A stretch of DNA of 64,000 nucleotides from positions 23,653,856 through 23,717,855 of the forward strand of contig CM065704.1 in the NCBI GenBank assembly GCA_017654935.2, written 5' to 3'. The position numbers were made by a program, and so were the translations under genes. Below the pieces are notes generated by a model. The model had not been told where the DNA came from, did no database searches, and worked only from the letters and a program-made list of their open reading frames with translations. The stretch is from Phymorhynchus buccinoides. Lineage: Eukaryota > Mollusca > Gastropoda > Neogastropoda > Raphitomidae. Positions 13,540-25,260 of the stretch are shown here, piece after piece; position 1 is the stretch's first letter, and every line of letters begins with the position of its first letter.

Positions 13540-13878
13540 GATTCACTTCCGCCTGCGATGTTCTTCCCAAGGCTAGTACAGAGTACAGTGACCTGCTGGC
13601 AGACAGTGTGTCATTAACATCCACAATCAAACGGTGGATGCTGAGCTTCTCCACATGAACTATTCTCTCTGAAGCTACAAGAACGTTTGCTGGCTGCACG
13701 TGAAGTCAATGAGCAGATCAAGAACTCTGGATTCGGTGTGGTATACGTTTGCCATGCCTGCCCCAGAAGTTTTGCTGGCTTGCAGGAGCTGATCGTGACC
13801 AGGAGCGTGCTTCCACCCTCTGGTCCAGTTTCTCACAAGTTACTGTGAAGGATTCCGGATCTGTACAGCTTCCTCAAG
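13540..13878 (+). pseudogene. Receptor CUB-like exon, error-ridden copy
   Basis: Counterpart of 53240-53580, with the same acceptor (ctgttcag) and donor (tcctcaag, then gtctga). Several single-base gains and losses break the frame, so it is annotated as a corrupted duplicate rather than a coding exon. Confidence 0.7.
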
Positions 13879-14345
13879 GTCTGAGCATATTTTCCCTCTT
13901 TGCAAAATCCATAGCAACTTTTCTTCTTCTTCTCTCAGCATTCGCCCGTCATCATTTTGACGATTTGTGATGCTAATGTAATTTTGATGTTAGTTTTTTC
14001 TTTCCACAGAGAAACAGACGACATACAGCAGACTACAGACAACACGCAGAACTAAGACAAAACGAAAATGTTTGTGTGTGGGTTCATAACAGAATAAAAC
14101 CGTCCCAAATTTTCACAGATCGGGTTTCCCTATTTAAATTTTTTTGTAAATTTTAACTCTGTCGTGGATTATTTCAAGGTTGATTTTTGTATGCCACAGA
14201 TCAGGTCCCTGTAAATAATCATGTAGATTGCTCTTTTTTTGTGAGCGGTGGTGGTGCACGCGCGTGAATGCGTGCATGCATGCTGCGTGCATGTGTATAT
14301 GTGTGTTATCGTGTGAACCACCCAGCCATCGTCCATCCCCACAAG

Positions 14346-14712
14346 CTGTCCTCACCAGTGGAACTGCTCCAGCACAGCTGTGGAACCTGGAGCCTCACCT
14401 GTCCTGCAACCTGGTGGTGGCAGTGTGACCTGGCCCCGGATGAAAGCCGCTGCACCACGACTTGTGTGAAGGGGAAGGAAGGACAGGGTTCCGTGTGAGG
14501 GCCCAGGGGCTGTTACTGGCTGGGTCAGCCCTCACGGCAGTGGACCTACCCACCAGGTCAGGGTACAGGTGTTCACGTCACGGTGTCACCATGGCATCTT
14601 CAACGACCAGGACAGGAGATGGAGGCTGGTGATGGGGGTAAGTGTGGTGGGGAGGGCACATCGTGACGTGTTTGTAGAATTGACAACTGTCACCAAATAC
14701 TAACCCTGCCAT
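14346..14712 (+). pseudogene. Receptor LDLa-like/lectin exon, error-ridden copy
   Basis: Counterpart of 54060-54430. It starts after ccccacaag and ends at gccat, but the donor reads gtcatg instead of gtaagg. Indels interrupt the lectin frame repeatedly. Confidence 0.7.
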
Positions 14713-14875
14713 GTCATGTTTTGATGTTGGGCTGTTGTACAACAAATACAAAACAGCCGTGGTTGTTGGACTGGCTGGTAGGCACTTTTGTCATCTGCAT
14801 GTGATGTTGACATAGTGTCTTTCATATCTTTGCTAATAGAATTATCTGTATCTGTATAATGGTCTGAGTACACAG

Positions 14876-15262
14876 TGTAGAGGTGGCAACAGTAGTGCGT
14901 TCAGCTTCGTGTCAAGTAAAACCGAGTTTCGAACCTGGGTACAGGATTTTTGCTCTCCACTTTTGCACAGCATTGCAGTCTGAACATGGGGTCTTTCGGA
15001 TGAGACGATAACCGAGGTCCCGTGTGCCCATGCACTTAGCACACTTTAAACCCAATGCACGACAAAGTTGTTATTTGGTCAAAATTTACCCCCCCCCCCC
15101 CCCTGTTACTTACACATCATCAGTCCACACAAAAATCGCATGCAAAAAAATAAAAATTGGTGTCGCGCTCTGGCTGCGACGCCGCTCTCCCGGTGAAGCA
15201 AACCCGAAATTTCATAGAGACGCCTCTGTGACAATAATTGTCCTTAACCTACATAACCTACC
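14876..15262 (+). repeat. tRNA-derived SINE (duplicate of the copy at 54598)
   Basis: Same insertion site and orientation as the SINE in the second receptor locus, between the lectin exon and the MITE. It has the tctttcggatgagacgataa centre and a C run at about 15090. Confidence 0.85.
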
Positions 15263-15413
15263 AGACATCTGTATCTGTAGTAAAAGTTAATACTTTTCTA
15301 TAATAAAACTTTTTTGGGCCAGATGTGTTTTAGATTGCTAACTTTAGAAACACACCCAGAAAAATTAACTTTGTTACTTTGATCAATGTCTAAAACAGAA
15401 TACAAACCTAAAA

Positions 15414-16041
15414 GTGTAGTTTAGTTTTTCCTCATTTTTTAGGGGAGCATTTGCAAGAACTTGGCCCATGGACAGCTGTTCGATCCTTAGGGGTCTCTCA
15501 GCCTAGGCATGGATGGGTTCTTCGCCTGCCAAAGCGGGCTCTACACCTCAACAAGAAGACAGTTTCCCAAAGGGAAGGTTTCCCCGTGTATGTTGGTTAA
15601 GGCCCCAACCCCCAAACCACTGAAATAAATGATAAAATCTGAAGTACAAAAGATGAACATAACATGTTCCAAATTTAAAAGAATAAAAAGCTAAAAGACA
15701 CGATCAGAGAGGGCCCAGCAACGGAGATGAACCCAAAGGATAAAATAGAACTGAAACGCATCAAGCGCCGATTCCACGGGTCTATAGGACCTTAAAACTT
15801 GTGGCATTTGAAATGCAAAATGTGAAGTGAATACAAACGGTTTTTTTGTCCACATGTATGTCGAACGCGAATATTAGCAATCTAAAACGAGTTTAAAGAG
15901 TTGAGGTGAAAATCGCCCACTTTTCGGTAGGTCAGAATCCATCCAGTGCCTAGCTGATGAGACCCCTAAAGTGTCGAAACAGCTGTCTTGGGCTGGTTTC
16001 CTGCCAATGCCTCCCTAAAAAGGAGTACACTAAACAGCACT
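15414..16041. mobile_element. MITE/foldback element (duplicate of 55153-55795)
   Basis: Both arms are present (about 15414-15540 and 15925-16041, inverted relative to each other), with the words ggggtctc and ccagtgcctagctgatgaga. It is the noisy twin of the clearer copy at 55153. Confidence 0.75.
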
Positions 16042-16724
16042 CCTTACGTTTTCGTTCTCTTTTCAACTAAAATACTTAATACTTAAAATACTGATCTTAA
16101 ATAATAGAAAATCCCAAGTGAATTTTGATTGGGAAGAAACGAAGATGACTGCTGGGTTCAATAAAATTCACGAACAATTAAACAAAAGTCGAAATTAAAA
16201 ACCCAGATTGATTGTTTGTGTTGATTCTAAAGTTTTCGCGTCTAAAGACTTTGATAAACCTTTATTTATTTATTAACGGTTGTACTGTTTTTTGTTTGCA
16301 TATCAAATGCCCCAACTTTGGGGCAGCCCGCTGTGGTAGGGTGTGTGTTTGTTTTGCTTTGTTTTTTCTTTTCCAGTCATCTTTACCTTTTTAAACCTCT
16401 TTTGTTGGATCGAAATCCATTTTTTTATGTAAGATATTATTTTCATTTTATCCCATCTCTTTTTACGTGATGCGTTACGTTATAATGGCCTATATATGGA
16501 TGTACAGGTGCAGTATTATAGTAAATGGTCTTATTTTCTTTTTGCATGTTACTTAAAATTCTAATGACGTCTTAGTTTATGTAATGGTGTTTTTAAATGT
16601 ATATGTTTTTTTTTTGCCGTGCCACAACATCATTTCTGTTTATGAGATAATAAAGTATTCTGAGTCTGAGTCCTGTAGACCCCGGAAGAACGCTACCAGC
16701 ATACATTGAGCTTTTTTTCTCATA

Positions 16725-17500
16725 ATTATCTGTATCTGTATACTGGTCCCCAGATAAGCAGCACGTGGTATGGACCTTAAACACCTGCCCATCCAATATC
16801 GGCATCTCTATACTGGACCTAAACCACCTGCACATCCAATAATCTGCATCTCTATACTGGTCCCCATACACGCAGCGCGTGGCGTAGGTACCTAAAGCCA
16901 CCTGCACCATCCAATATCGCATCTCTATACTGGTTCCCCAGAATAGCGCAGCAGGTGATAGGGACCTAAAACCACCTGCACCATACAATATCTGCATCTC
17001 TATACTGGTCCCCAGACACGCAGCGCGTGGTATGTACCAAAGCCACTGCACCATCCATATCTACATATGTAGAACTGTGGTCCCAGATACTCAGTCGGTG
17101 GTAGGGACCTAAAGCCACATGCACCATCCACTATCTGTATCTGTATACTGGTCCCCAGATAGCATGCACGTGGTAGGGACCTAAAGCACTGCACCGATCC
17201 AATATCTGCTCTGTATACTGGACCAAAGCCACCTCACCATCCAATATCTGTAATCTGTATACTTTGTGTATATCTCTAGTGGGGGGTTGGGTCCCCAGAT
17301 TAGCAGCCAGGTGGTAGGGACCTGAACCACCTCACCTCCATATCTGTCTCTGTATACTGGTCCCATATCGCAGCCGGTTGGTAGGCTAAAGCCACCTGCA
17401 CATCCATATCTGTATCTGTATAACTGGTCCAGATACGCAGCAGGTGGTAGGGACCTGAAGCACCTGCACCATCATATATCTGTATCTGTATATACTGTTC
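16725..17500. repeat. 72 bp minisatellite, noisy shorter copy
   Basis: Units of the form ctgtatactggtccccagat plus cacctgcaccatcc are the same as in 56471-57520 but with many indels and fewer intact units (about 780 bp against 1050 bp). Confidence 0.8.
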
Positions 17501-17503
17501 CCC

Positions 17504-17600
17504 CCCTCCAAGTGGGGGAGGGGGGGGGAGGGGTGGAGGGTGGGGGAGGGGGGGGGGAGGGGGGGGGCAGGGGGGGGGGGAGGGGGGGGGGTCCCCCCTT
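17504..17600. other. Homopolymer-rich junction, probable collapse
   Basis: A C run, then caagtggggg, then nearly pure G for about 70 bases. In the second locus a C tract (57526-57550) and a G tract (58924-58942) lie 1.35 kb apart with GA-rich DNA between. Here they are fused, so that DNA is missing. Confidence 0.7.
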
Positions 17601-17688
17601 ACCATACTCAGCATGCATGCTGCAAGCACACACAGACAGAGACAGAGAGTATTGGGATACCGCTCATGTCTTTGGTTATACTTTTCAG

Positions 17689-17773
17689 ATACGGGTATGT
17701 TTTCAATGGGCAAGACCAGACAATTATGTCACCACCCAAGAGTGACGTTTTCAGCATCGTGAATTTATCGATC
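17689..17773 (+). pseudogene. Receptor short lectin exon, error-ridden copy
   Basis: Counterpart of 59044-59129, starting after cttttcag and ending before gtagtaa. Indels shift the frame. Confidence 0.7.
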
Positions 17774-18404
17774 GTAGTAATTTAACTGGAATTAGCACAA
17801 CAAAATGGGCTGCTATACTGGATTCCTCTTACTTGAAATGTTTCTCTCATTTTGATGTTCTTAGTTTCATGTTTCCACTTTGTGTTATATACTCATAGTA
17901 GAGCTTATGGGAAAATAAAAACATAAACATTTCACTCACAAAAATGAAAGAAAAGGAAAATACATAAGGCAAAACCACAACAACAGACTAAACAGCAAAA
18001 ACAACAACCGAAAAAGCATGTACAACTGTCATGGTTGCTTGTGTTATATCTTATCACATTACGGAATGTGTGTCATTTAAACAATATGGGAGATTCATAC
18101 ATTTCATGAAGTACACAATTGCAAGTTTTTTTAAAAGGCGTGAATGTATAAAGCCATCAAACAGTCAACCATTCATCCTGCTTAGGAGTCTATGTTATGA
18201 CTTTGAATGATGACCACAACATTATTGTGCTGTTGCACATCCATTGAAAGGTTATCACCCCCCCCCCCATGCACCTCTCTCTCTCTCTCCTCTCTCTCTC
18301 TGCTTGCTTGCTTGGCTTGGACTGGTGTCCTCTTATAGACGTAGAGAGATGAAAAAAGAGCATCATCTCCTCCCCCCTTACTGCGGGGCCATTGACCCAC
18401 AAAG

Positions 18405-19126
18405 ACAGACGCAGTGTGCACGTGCCAGATGACTCATGCAGCCCAGCTGTTCTTTATCTGTGGCGAGATATCCCCCCCTCAGCCTCTGGCCATGCCAGCA
18501 CAGAGAAAGGGCACACGTCCCGCAGGAACCAGGACCGACCGAATCACCCAATGGTCAAAGCACAGCACTCATCAGCAGAGACCAAAGGACCAGAGCCTAA
18601 TCACCCAATGGGCAAAGCGCAGCACCGCGGGCCACAACACCTGAAAGGATCAGAGCCAATCCCCCCAACTCGCAAGCACCGGCACCGTCATCAACAACTG
18701 AAAGACCGGCGTGCCATCACCCAATGGTCAAAGCACTACACCGTCCAGCACAACTGAAAGGACTGGACCAATCACCTGGCTGACATTTCTGCCCAACCTA
18801 CCTACCCTGATCACTTCATCCGTTGCCCTGGTCAACCATGGGTGCCAGAGTTTCTGGCTTGTGACACACGCGAGTGAATGCTGGGGTAAAATGCGACGTC
18901 AGTTTTACCTCATCGGTGACGCAATGATCGTCTCTGACGTTCTCGTGGTGCTCGGCCCACAACACGTCGTCACACTCTCTGTAACTTTCTGTGCTCACGG
19001 AAAGAGAGCCCTGCCCTCACTCTTGTGTGATTACCCACGCGGATTGTTTTGACGAGTGTGAGGACTTTGTGTTTCATCGCCGTGCGGTGGGGAGAAAGGG
19101 TGATGGCTTTTGGCAAAAAGTGGCAG
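18405..19126 (+). pseudogene. Receptor lectin-end/stalk/LDLa exon, error-ridden copy
   Basis: Counterpart of 59764-60494, with the same acceptor (cccacaaag) and donor (ggcag, then gtaagc). The 57 bp repeats are present but out of frame in places, and the LDLa part is frameshifted. Confidence 0.75.
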
Positions 19127-19337
19127 GTAAGCAGAGACATGATAAAAAATAATTAAGTATTGTATTTGTTTCCTTTAAATTATTATTTTAGTTAATCAAA
19201 ATTGTTTTCTGAATTCTTGAAAAGTTGGAATAACATATTATTTTTGGTTATAATGCGGATTCCAAAGATTGCAGCAAAAGCTCAAGCCGTTTACGTTTTT
19301 TCCACAAGTGCTTATGACAAAATCCGGTTTAAGAACG

Positions 19338-19592
19338 CCCCCCCCAAACCCCCAAAAAAAACAAAACCCCCCCCCCACAACCCAAAAACCATTTAAAAAA
19401 ACCCCCCAAACAAACCCCCACACCCCCCAAAACAAAACCCCACCACCAAACAAAACCCCCCCCCCCCCACCCCATAAAACCAAAAACCCCCAAACAAAGT
19501 AAAAAGAAAAAAAAGAAAAAAAAAACAACAAAAAAAACAAAAAAAAAAACAAAAAAAAAAAAAAAAAAAAAAAAAAACAAAAAAAAAAAAAA

Positions 19593-19623
<31 letters not shown>
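19338..19623. other. A/C-only low-complexity stretch, likely artefact
   Basis: About 285 bases made almost only of C runs and A runs replace a few bases between matching flanks: the second locus passes directly from the aatccggtttcag word to ctgctttttaatttttg near 60700. No known repeat class looks like this. Confidence 0.65.
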
Positions 19624-19625
<2 letters not shown>

Positions 19626-20065
19626 GTTATGCTTTTTTATTTTTGTTTCATTTTGGGAAGTAAGTGGTGAGCGGGGGCAAGCTTTTTGCTCTCTCTCTTC
19701 AATCAAACAACTGTCACCCCTCTCTCAGTTCTCTCTCTCTCGTCCCCATTCCTCTCCACTCTCAAACCTCTCACCTTTCATTATTACTCTAACCTCTAAA
19801 AACTAATTTGAATATTTGAGAGGACGGTGTTGTTGCGGGGTCGGAGATGTTTTTCTCCTTGTCCTTGTTGTTTCCTTTTTTTCTTTCACAATTACTAAAC
19901 TATTCATTACTCATTGTACAGTGCTAGGAGAGAGCATAGTTTCTCTTTTCTTCTTTTCTTCTCTTTTTCCTTTTCTTTGTGTTTTTCCTCTTTTCCTCTC
20001 CCTCCGTGGTGTACGGCTGGTTTTTTTTTCTTTATGCAAGCCATTTATACATCATATTTTGTAGG

Positions 20066-20500
20066 ATGGGTCCCACCTCGCAGGCTGCAACAGAACAGCG
20101 AAACGAAGAAACTAACACCGCCGACTACGAACAGACGAGCACTCGTCTGCCCCCACCACGTCTCGTCAGGCGCGAGCGACCCCAGCTCTGCAGAGAACGA
20201 TCGTTAGTAGAGGCAGATGGCCGAGCAACAGAAATCACTAACTTCACGAAGAGGACAATGTGAGAAAAATATTGAACATAGCCGGCCGATTAGAATTAGA
20301 ATTAGAGTAATGCACATTAAGCCGATGATCCTGTATGGTCGCATTTGGATAGAAAGTGTAGACGAGGAAAGAACAAATGAAAAGTTCCTGAACACTGAAA
20401 GGTCATGTCGGAAATTTTTGAATAAGAAAGTTCATTGCTTATGTTCAATCAATACATGTACCATAATTTGCTTAAAGAAAGTTGAAGTTTGAAGAAAAGT
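20066..20500 (+). pseudogene. LINE ORF1-like fragment, error-ridden copy
   Basis: Counterpart of 61236-61760, from the same ATG (gtaggatgggtccc) through agaacgatcgtt and ggcagatggccgagcaaca. Indels break the frame after a few dozen codons. Confidence 0.6.
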
Positions 20501-21087
20501 TTAATGGTGTTCGAGCAGCAGTCTCATAGTTTTTGTATGAAAAATATAGTTTCTCTGAAGGCACTTTAATATACCTTCAGCTCGGGCACTGTTACCCATT
20601 TGTATTTGTGTATGCGGTTCATGCTGCTTTGACAACTTATTTCTGTGTTCGATGTTGCAGATTCAATGACATCCTATGAACGATTTTGGGGTATGTTAAA
20701 ACAAGATTAGGTTGAAGAATACATTGGCTGGTGCGGCCTAATTTGGTACGCTATGTGTGTTTAAAAAAGTATTAATTATGAAAAACAAGACAAAAGTGTT
20801 AGTGCGTTATTTCTCACTTAAGCTGAAGATGAAAGCCATGTATACTCAGACGGGAAGACTAATAATGGGCCTGCTGTGTGGGCCTGAATATTATTTTCGA
20901 TTTCATGATAAATTTAACTGATTGTTTTGAGAAATCGCAGGCGAGCTCAACTGCTAGCACATTTACATTTTTAGCAGATGCTATCATTCTGAGTGTAATT
21001 TGTAGGTCTCTGTTCGCCTACTTGAAACAATGCCATCATGTGTTAAAGAATTTACTGGTTTTCTCATTTCCTTCTGCTGTATCTACG

Positions 21088-22836
21088 TGCTTCACGACCT
21101 CAACGGGTGCAGTTTCGTCCACGCCTATTGCAAGAACTCTGTGGAACACACGAATGTGTGAACCGCAGGCTTGTCGAACCAGACCAAACTGCCAGGCATT
21201 GGGAAAGGTCTTACTTGTTTCCTCTGTAGTTAACTTTAACAGCGATGACGACCCGTCGGATATCCCTACTTGCCTTTATTCGTTTGCCAATTATCCTCTG
21301 ACACATTTTTCAATGTCCTTCTGTACCTTTCTATTTCCCATTGTTTGTGCGTGTAACGGTGTCTTTGACTGTCGCGCCAGAAGATGAGGCGGACTGTGAT
21401 ACTACTCCTGTCCAGGGTACTTTCGCTGTCGTCAGTCTCGGGTGTGTCCTTCACCCATCATGTGTGTGACGGTTTGAACCGTGTCCCCAGCAGACGATGA
21501 ATGGTACCTCTCCCGTTCCTCTCTCTCTCATCTCATTCTCTCTCCTTCTCCTCTCCTCTCTCCCTCCTCCTCACCTATCTCCTCCTCCTCATCAATCCTC
21601 TCCTCTCTCTCTCTCGTCTCTCCTCCTTCTCTCTCTCCTCTCTCTTCGCTCTCTCTCTCTCCTCTCTCTCCTCTCTCTCCCCTCTCTCCCCCCTCTCTCT
21701 CCCCTTCCCTCTCTCCTCTCTCTCTCTCTCTCTCTCCCCACATCTCTCTCTCTCTCTCTCGTCTCCTCGCGTTCCTCTCTTCTTCTCTCCTGCTCTTCCT
21801 CTCTCTCCACGTCTCTCTCCTCTCTCTCCTCCCCTCGTCCTCATCTCTCTCCCCTCAATCTCATCGCTCTCCTCTCTCTCTCCGCCTCTCTTTCTCTTTC
21901 TCTCCCTCTCCTCTCTCTCTCTCTCCTCTCCTCCTCCCCTCCTCCTCCTCTCTCTCTCTCTCCTCTCCTCCTCTCTCTCTCCTCTCTCTCTCCTCCTCTC
22001 TCTCTCAATCAGTCTCTCTCTCTCCCTGTCTCTCACACCCTCTCTCACTCTCACTCTCTCTCCCTCTCCTCTCCCCACTCTCTCCCCTCTCGCTCTCCCT
22101 CTCTCTCTCTCCTCTCTCGTCTCCTGAAAGCCCTCTCTCCTCTTCTCTAACCCTTCCTCTCTCTCCCGACTTCAGTCTCTTCTCTGAAGATTCTGCTACT
22201 CTCTCTTCTTCTCCTCACTCTCCCTCTGTCCTCCTCCTCCTCCTCTATTTTCTTCCTTTTCTCCTCCTCCTGGGAACTCTTATCTCTCTCTCTCTCTAAT
22301 CTCCTCTCTCATCACCTCTCGCTCTGTCAGGTAATTCTATTCATTCTCTCTCTCTCTCTCTCGAGAAAGCCTTCTCTCTCTCACCTATCCTCTATCCTCT
22401 CTCTAACACGTCATGCTCTCACTCTCTAATGGGAATCTACCTCTCAGTTCTTCCTCTTCTCTCTCTCTCTTCTCATCCATCTCTCTCTCTCTGGTATGAC
22501 AGGGTCTGGACCCTCTCTCTTCCTCTCTCAGGTCTCTGTCAGCTCTCTTCCCTGCTCTCTCTGTGAGCTGGCTGTACCTCTCTCTCCCTCTTCATCTCTC
22601 CTCTCTCTCTCTCTCCCTCTCTCCTCTGGCTCTCTCCACTCTCTAAAAAAGAAAAAAAGAAATCCATCTTCCCTATCTCTCTCTCTCTCCTCATTTCTCT
22701 CAGGTCTCTCTCTCTCCTCTGGTGCCCTCTCTCTCTCCTCTCTCTCCATCTCAGTCACTCTCTCTCCCTCTCACTCCTCTGCCTCTCTCTCCTCCTGCAG
22801 TAGGGGAGACCGTGCTCTACGCCTCCATCTCATCTC
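21088..22836 (+). pseudogene. Receptor LDLa/LRR/7TM exon, corrupted copy
   Basis: Counterpart of 62383-64000. The first ~420 bp align with indels (the acceptor AG reads CG). From about 21510 the sequence turns into CT-rich filler, yet isolated words of the real exon survive in register: aggtaattctattc (22330), cgagaaagcc (22362), ctaacacgt (22404), aatgggaat (22428) and ggtatgacagggt (22493). Confidence 0.75.
21510..22800. repeat. CT-rich tract overlying receptor coding sequence
   Basis: Nearly all C and T for 1.3 kb. The distance between flanking anchors is 1013 bp here and 939 bp in the second locus (tgtcccc to tatgac), and internal anchors stay in register. The tract therefore replaces coding sequence of similar length rather than being an inserted microsatellite. 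The long Ser/Leu frames across it are not proteins. Confidence 0.7.
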
Positions 22837-23226
22837 CTCGTCCTGAACGTCTCCTTCGATCGTGATGACTGTGGCAGGTACAGCACCTACATCTACATCC
22901 TGATCCACAGCAACACTGTGGCTGTTCTGCTCCACGAGGACAAGGCTCGCCACTTCAACGCAGCACGTCGCGTCATCAGCGTCGTCGTCATGGACGCCTG
23001 CTGTTGGGGGCTCGTGACGTCATGGGCTGTGCTGACGTCACGGGAAGCGTGGGTGCCTGGCGACGTTCTCTACTCTCTGTCACTTTTCTTTGTGTTCTTC
23101 AGTGCAGCTGTGACACCCTACCTTTATTTGTTCAGCGGAGTGTTAGAACGACGAAGGCAGGTGCAGAAACGGAGAGTCTTGAAACGCCTAAGATTTCACC
23201 TGAAGGGGAACGCGCACCGACAGTGA
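22837..23226 (+). CDS. Receptor C-terminal part (TM5-TM7 and tail)
   Basis: This stretch is clean and open up to a TGA at 23224. It encodes a helix near YSTYIYILIHSN, a second hydrophobic helix (ISVVVMDACCWGLVTSW) and a third, LYSLSLFFVFFSAAVTPYLY, in which TPYLY stands where NPxxY is usual at the end of TM7. A basic tail (RRRQVQKRRVLKRLRF) follows. It is the natural continuation of the receptor exon that leaves the window at 64000, so it probably shows how that gene ends. The exact join to the exon is lost in the CT tract. Family: rhodopsin-like GPCR related to GRL101/LGR-type receptors, by inference from the upstream domains. Confidence 0.65.
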   Translation, partial: LVLNVSFDRDDCGRYSTYIYILIHSNTVAVLLHEDKARHFNAARRVISVVVMDACCWGLVTSWAVLTSREAWVPGDVLYSLSLFFVFFSAAVTPYLYLFSGVLERRRQVQKRRVLKRLRFHLKGNAHRQ

Positions 23227-24139
23227 TATACTGTTTAGACTGCTTTGTCTGTTATTGTATTTTATATGTTTCAAAAAAATCATCTCTTCTCCTGTGTGCA
23301 TGTATGCTAAAACTAAAGGTATTCTTTATAATCAAACCATTGTCACCCGTACAACACACATTCACACAAACACGCGGAAGCTCAAAGACAGAGTGCACTT
23401 GGTCTCTGTGTTGTTGGATCTTAATCACACAGCCAATTGCTAGCGCGCGCACGTCACACACACAAACAAACACCACACCCACACACAACACACACAACAC
23501 GCACGCACGCACGCACGTCACGCACGCGCCCACACACACGTACAGACGCACTCCTCACACCACCCTACAAACAGACACGCTCACGGCACCGCACTCTCTT
23601 GCACGATACGCGACGCGACGAACAGCTCAAGCAGGCACGCACACTCTCACGCACACAAACCACACACACACACACACACACCACACACCTCTCTACTCGT
23701 GTCCAAGTCAGTGTTGGTAATTTTATGTTTAAGAAGTATTATGGTCTAGAGAATCGCCTCTGTTATTCAGGGACTCCTATTCACGTTGAGATAGTCTGAG
23801 ACTTATCATCATGATGTCTTAGAAGTCCTTCTAAAGTCGTATTGATTTCATAGGACTTTAAGAAGTAATTCTAAGATACATGATGAATAGTCGCATATTA
23901 TCTCACAATGTTAATCCAGGCCCTGATCTAATAATGAATAGTACAACTGTTTGGAGATATAATACCCGGTCGTATAGAATATTTTATAGCGAGAGTAGTT
24001 TAATCTGCCTACATAATTATACATTATTTGTCTCTCACACAACAAAATCGTCCACACTCCTTACTATCAAATACCATGCGGAAGCGATATGTTCAATTAA
24101 CATTCCATGTTCACAGTTTCTCTTATATTTCGCTTTAGG
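23227..24139. other. 3' region of the receptor copy; CA-rich repeats
   Basis: Presumed 3' UTR and downstream DNA. Positions 23440-23690 are rich in CA/CACG repeats. No gene is recognised. Confidence 0.5.
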
Positions 24140-25260
24140 ATCGTCTCTCTCTCTCTCTCTTCTCCTCTCCTTCCCCCTCTCTCTCCCCCTCTCTCTCAGC
24201 TCGTTCTCTCGTCTCCTCTCTCCCTCCTCTTTCCTCGTTCGCTCTGTCTCTCTCTCCTCACTCTCTCTCTCTCTCCTCTCTATCTCTCTCTGTCACTCTC
24301 TGGTCTCTCTCTCTCTCTCTCTGCTTAACTACTTGTTTATTGTCTGAATATTCAATTCTCCATTGTTCTGTACTCTGATGCCTTGCTTCATCATGCATGC
24401 TTATATATTATGTTTGCCTAATTGTTTTGTATTAGTCTAGATTTCGTTCCAAGGACTTATTGGAAGAATGGGCTCGGCCCAAAATCATAATCCTTATCTA
24501 ATAATAAGTTTTTCCCACGTCCTATCAGATCCTCTTCTCTCTCTCTCTTCGTCTCGTCTCTCGTCTGCGTCTCTCTCTCTCTCTCTCGCGCTCCTCCGTA
24601 CTCTCTCGTCACTCCTTAACCCGTCTCCCTTGTCTATCTCAGGCTTGTCCCCCTCTGTCTACTCGTCCTCTACTCCCCGTACACACTATACCAGTCCATC
24701 TACCAAGTCACCGCGATTTACTGCTCGCGGGAATGTCTTCTTCGCCATAAATCTCACACTCTAGGCTTTCTCTCGTCCCCTCTCCAAGTTACTTGTCCTC
24801 CACTCTCAGTCCCCATCCTACCTGTTGTCGATCTCTAGTCTACGCCTTAACTCTCTTCCTCTATCTCTAAAAGCGTACTGCCCCCCATCCCACGCTATGG
24901 GACTCTCCATCGTCCCCTCTATCACAGCCCACCGTCTATGCTCACCACGATACTCCTGGCTTTATCAGGGTCCGCACTCCCATCCCAACATTTCCATTCA
25001 GGTTCCTTGGAACGTCTCCTCCAGTTATGAATCTCTCAGCGTCTCTCGGCTATTCGGCCCTGAAAATCACTCCTCTCTCTCATCCTCCATCACAATCTCT
25101 CACTCTCTCCTCTTTCCTCTCTCTCTCTCTCTCTCCTCTCTCGTCTCTCTCTCTCGTCTCTCTCTCGTCTCTCTCTCTCCCTCTCTCTTCACTCTCTCTC
25201 TCTCTCCTCTCGTCTCTCTCTCAAAAACTTCTCTCCTCTCCTCTCTCTCTCTCTCTCGCT
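24140..25260. repeat. CT-rich tracts with islands of normal sequence
   Basis: Two CT-rich blocks (24140-24325 and 24530-25260) with more complex sequence between. They resemble the tract at 21510 that hides coding sequence, so they may also be corrupted rather than true microsatellite. I see no readable coding content. Confidence 0.5.

Larger units (their letters stand above)
6991..23226 (+). other. Noisy duplicate of the 46631-64000 locus
   Basis: Starting at the gap edge, this sequence follows 46631 onward: LINE 5' region, LINE ORF2, CUB exon, lectin exon, SINE, MITE, 72 bp minisatellite, short lectin exon, stalk exon, LINE ORF1 fragment and LDLa/LRR/7TM exon, all in the same order. It differs by frequent one- and two-base indels in coding and noncoding parts alike, a ~1.35 kb deletion near 17505-17600, an A/C-only stretch at 19338-19623 and a C/T-only stretch at about 21510-22800. 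Error of this kind points to unpolished long-read sequence. Confidence 0.8.

Noticed and set aside
21481..22299. Long Ser/Leu-rich open frames in all three + frames
   Set aside because: They arise from CT-only sequence, which has no stop codon in these frames; the tract overlies corrupted receptor coding sequence.
23004..23720. 238-codon + frame overlapping the receptor end
   Set aside because: It is a different frame from the receptor and runs into CA repeats; the 7TM-like frame is better supported.
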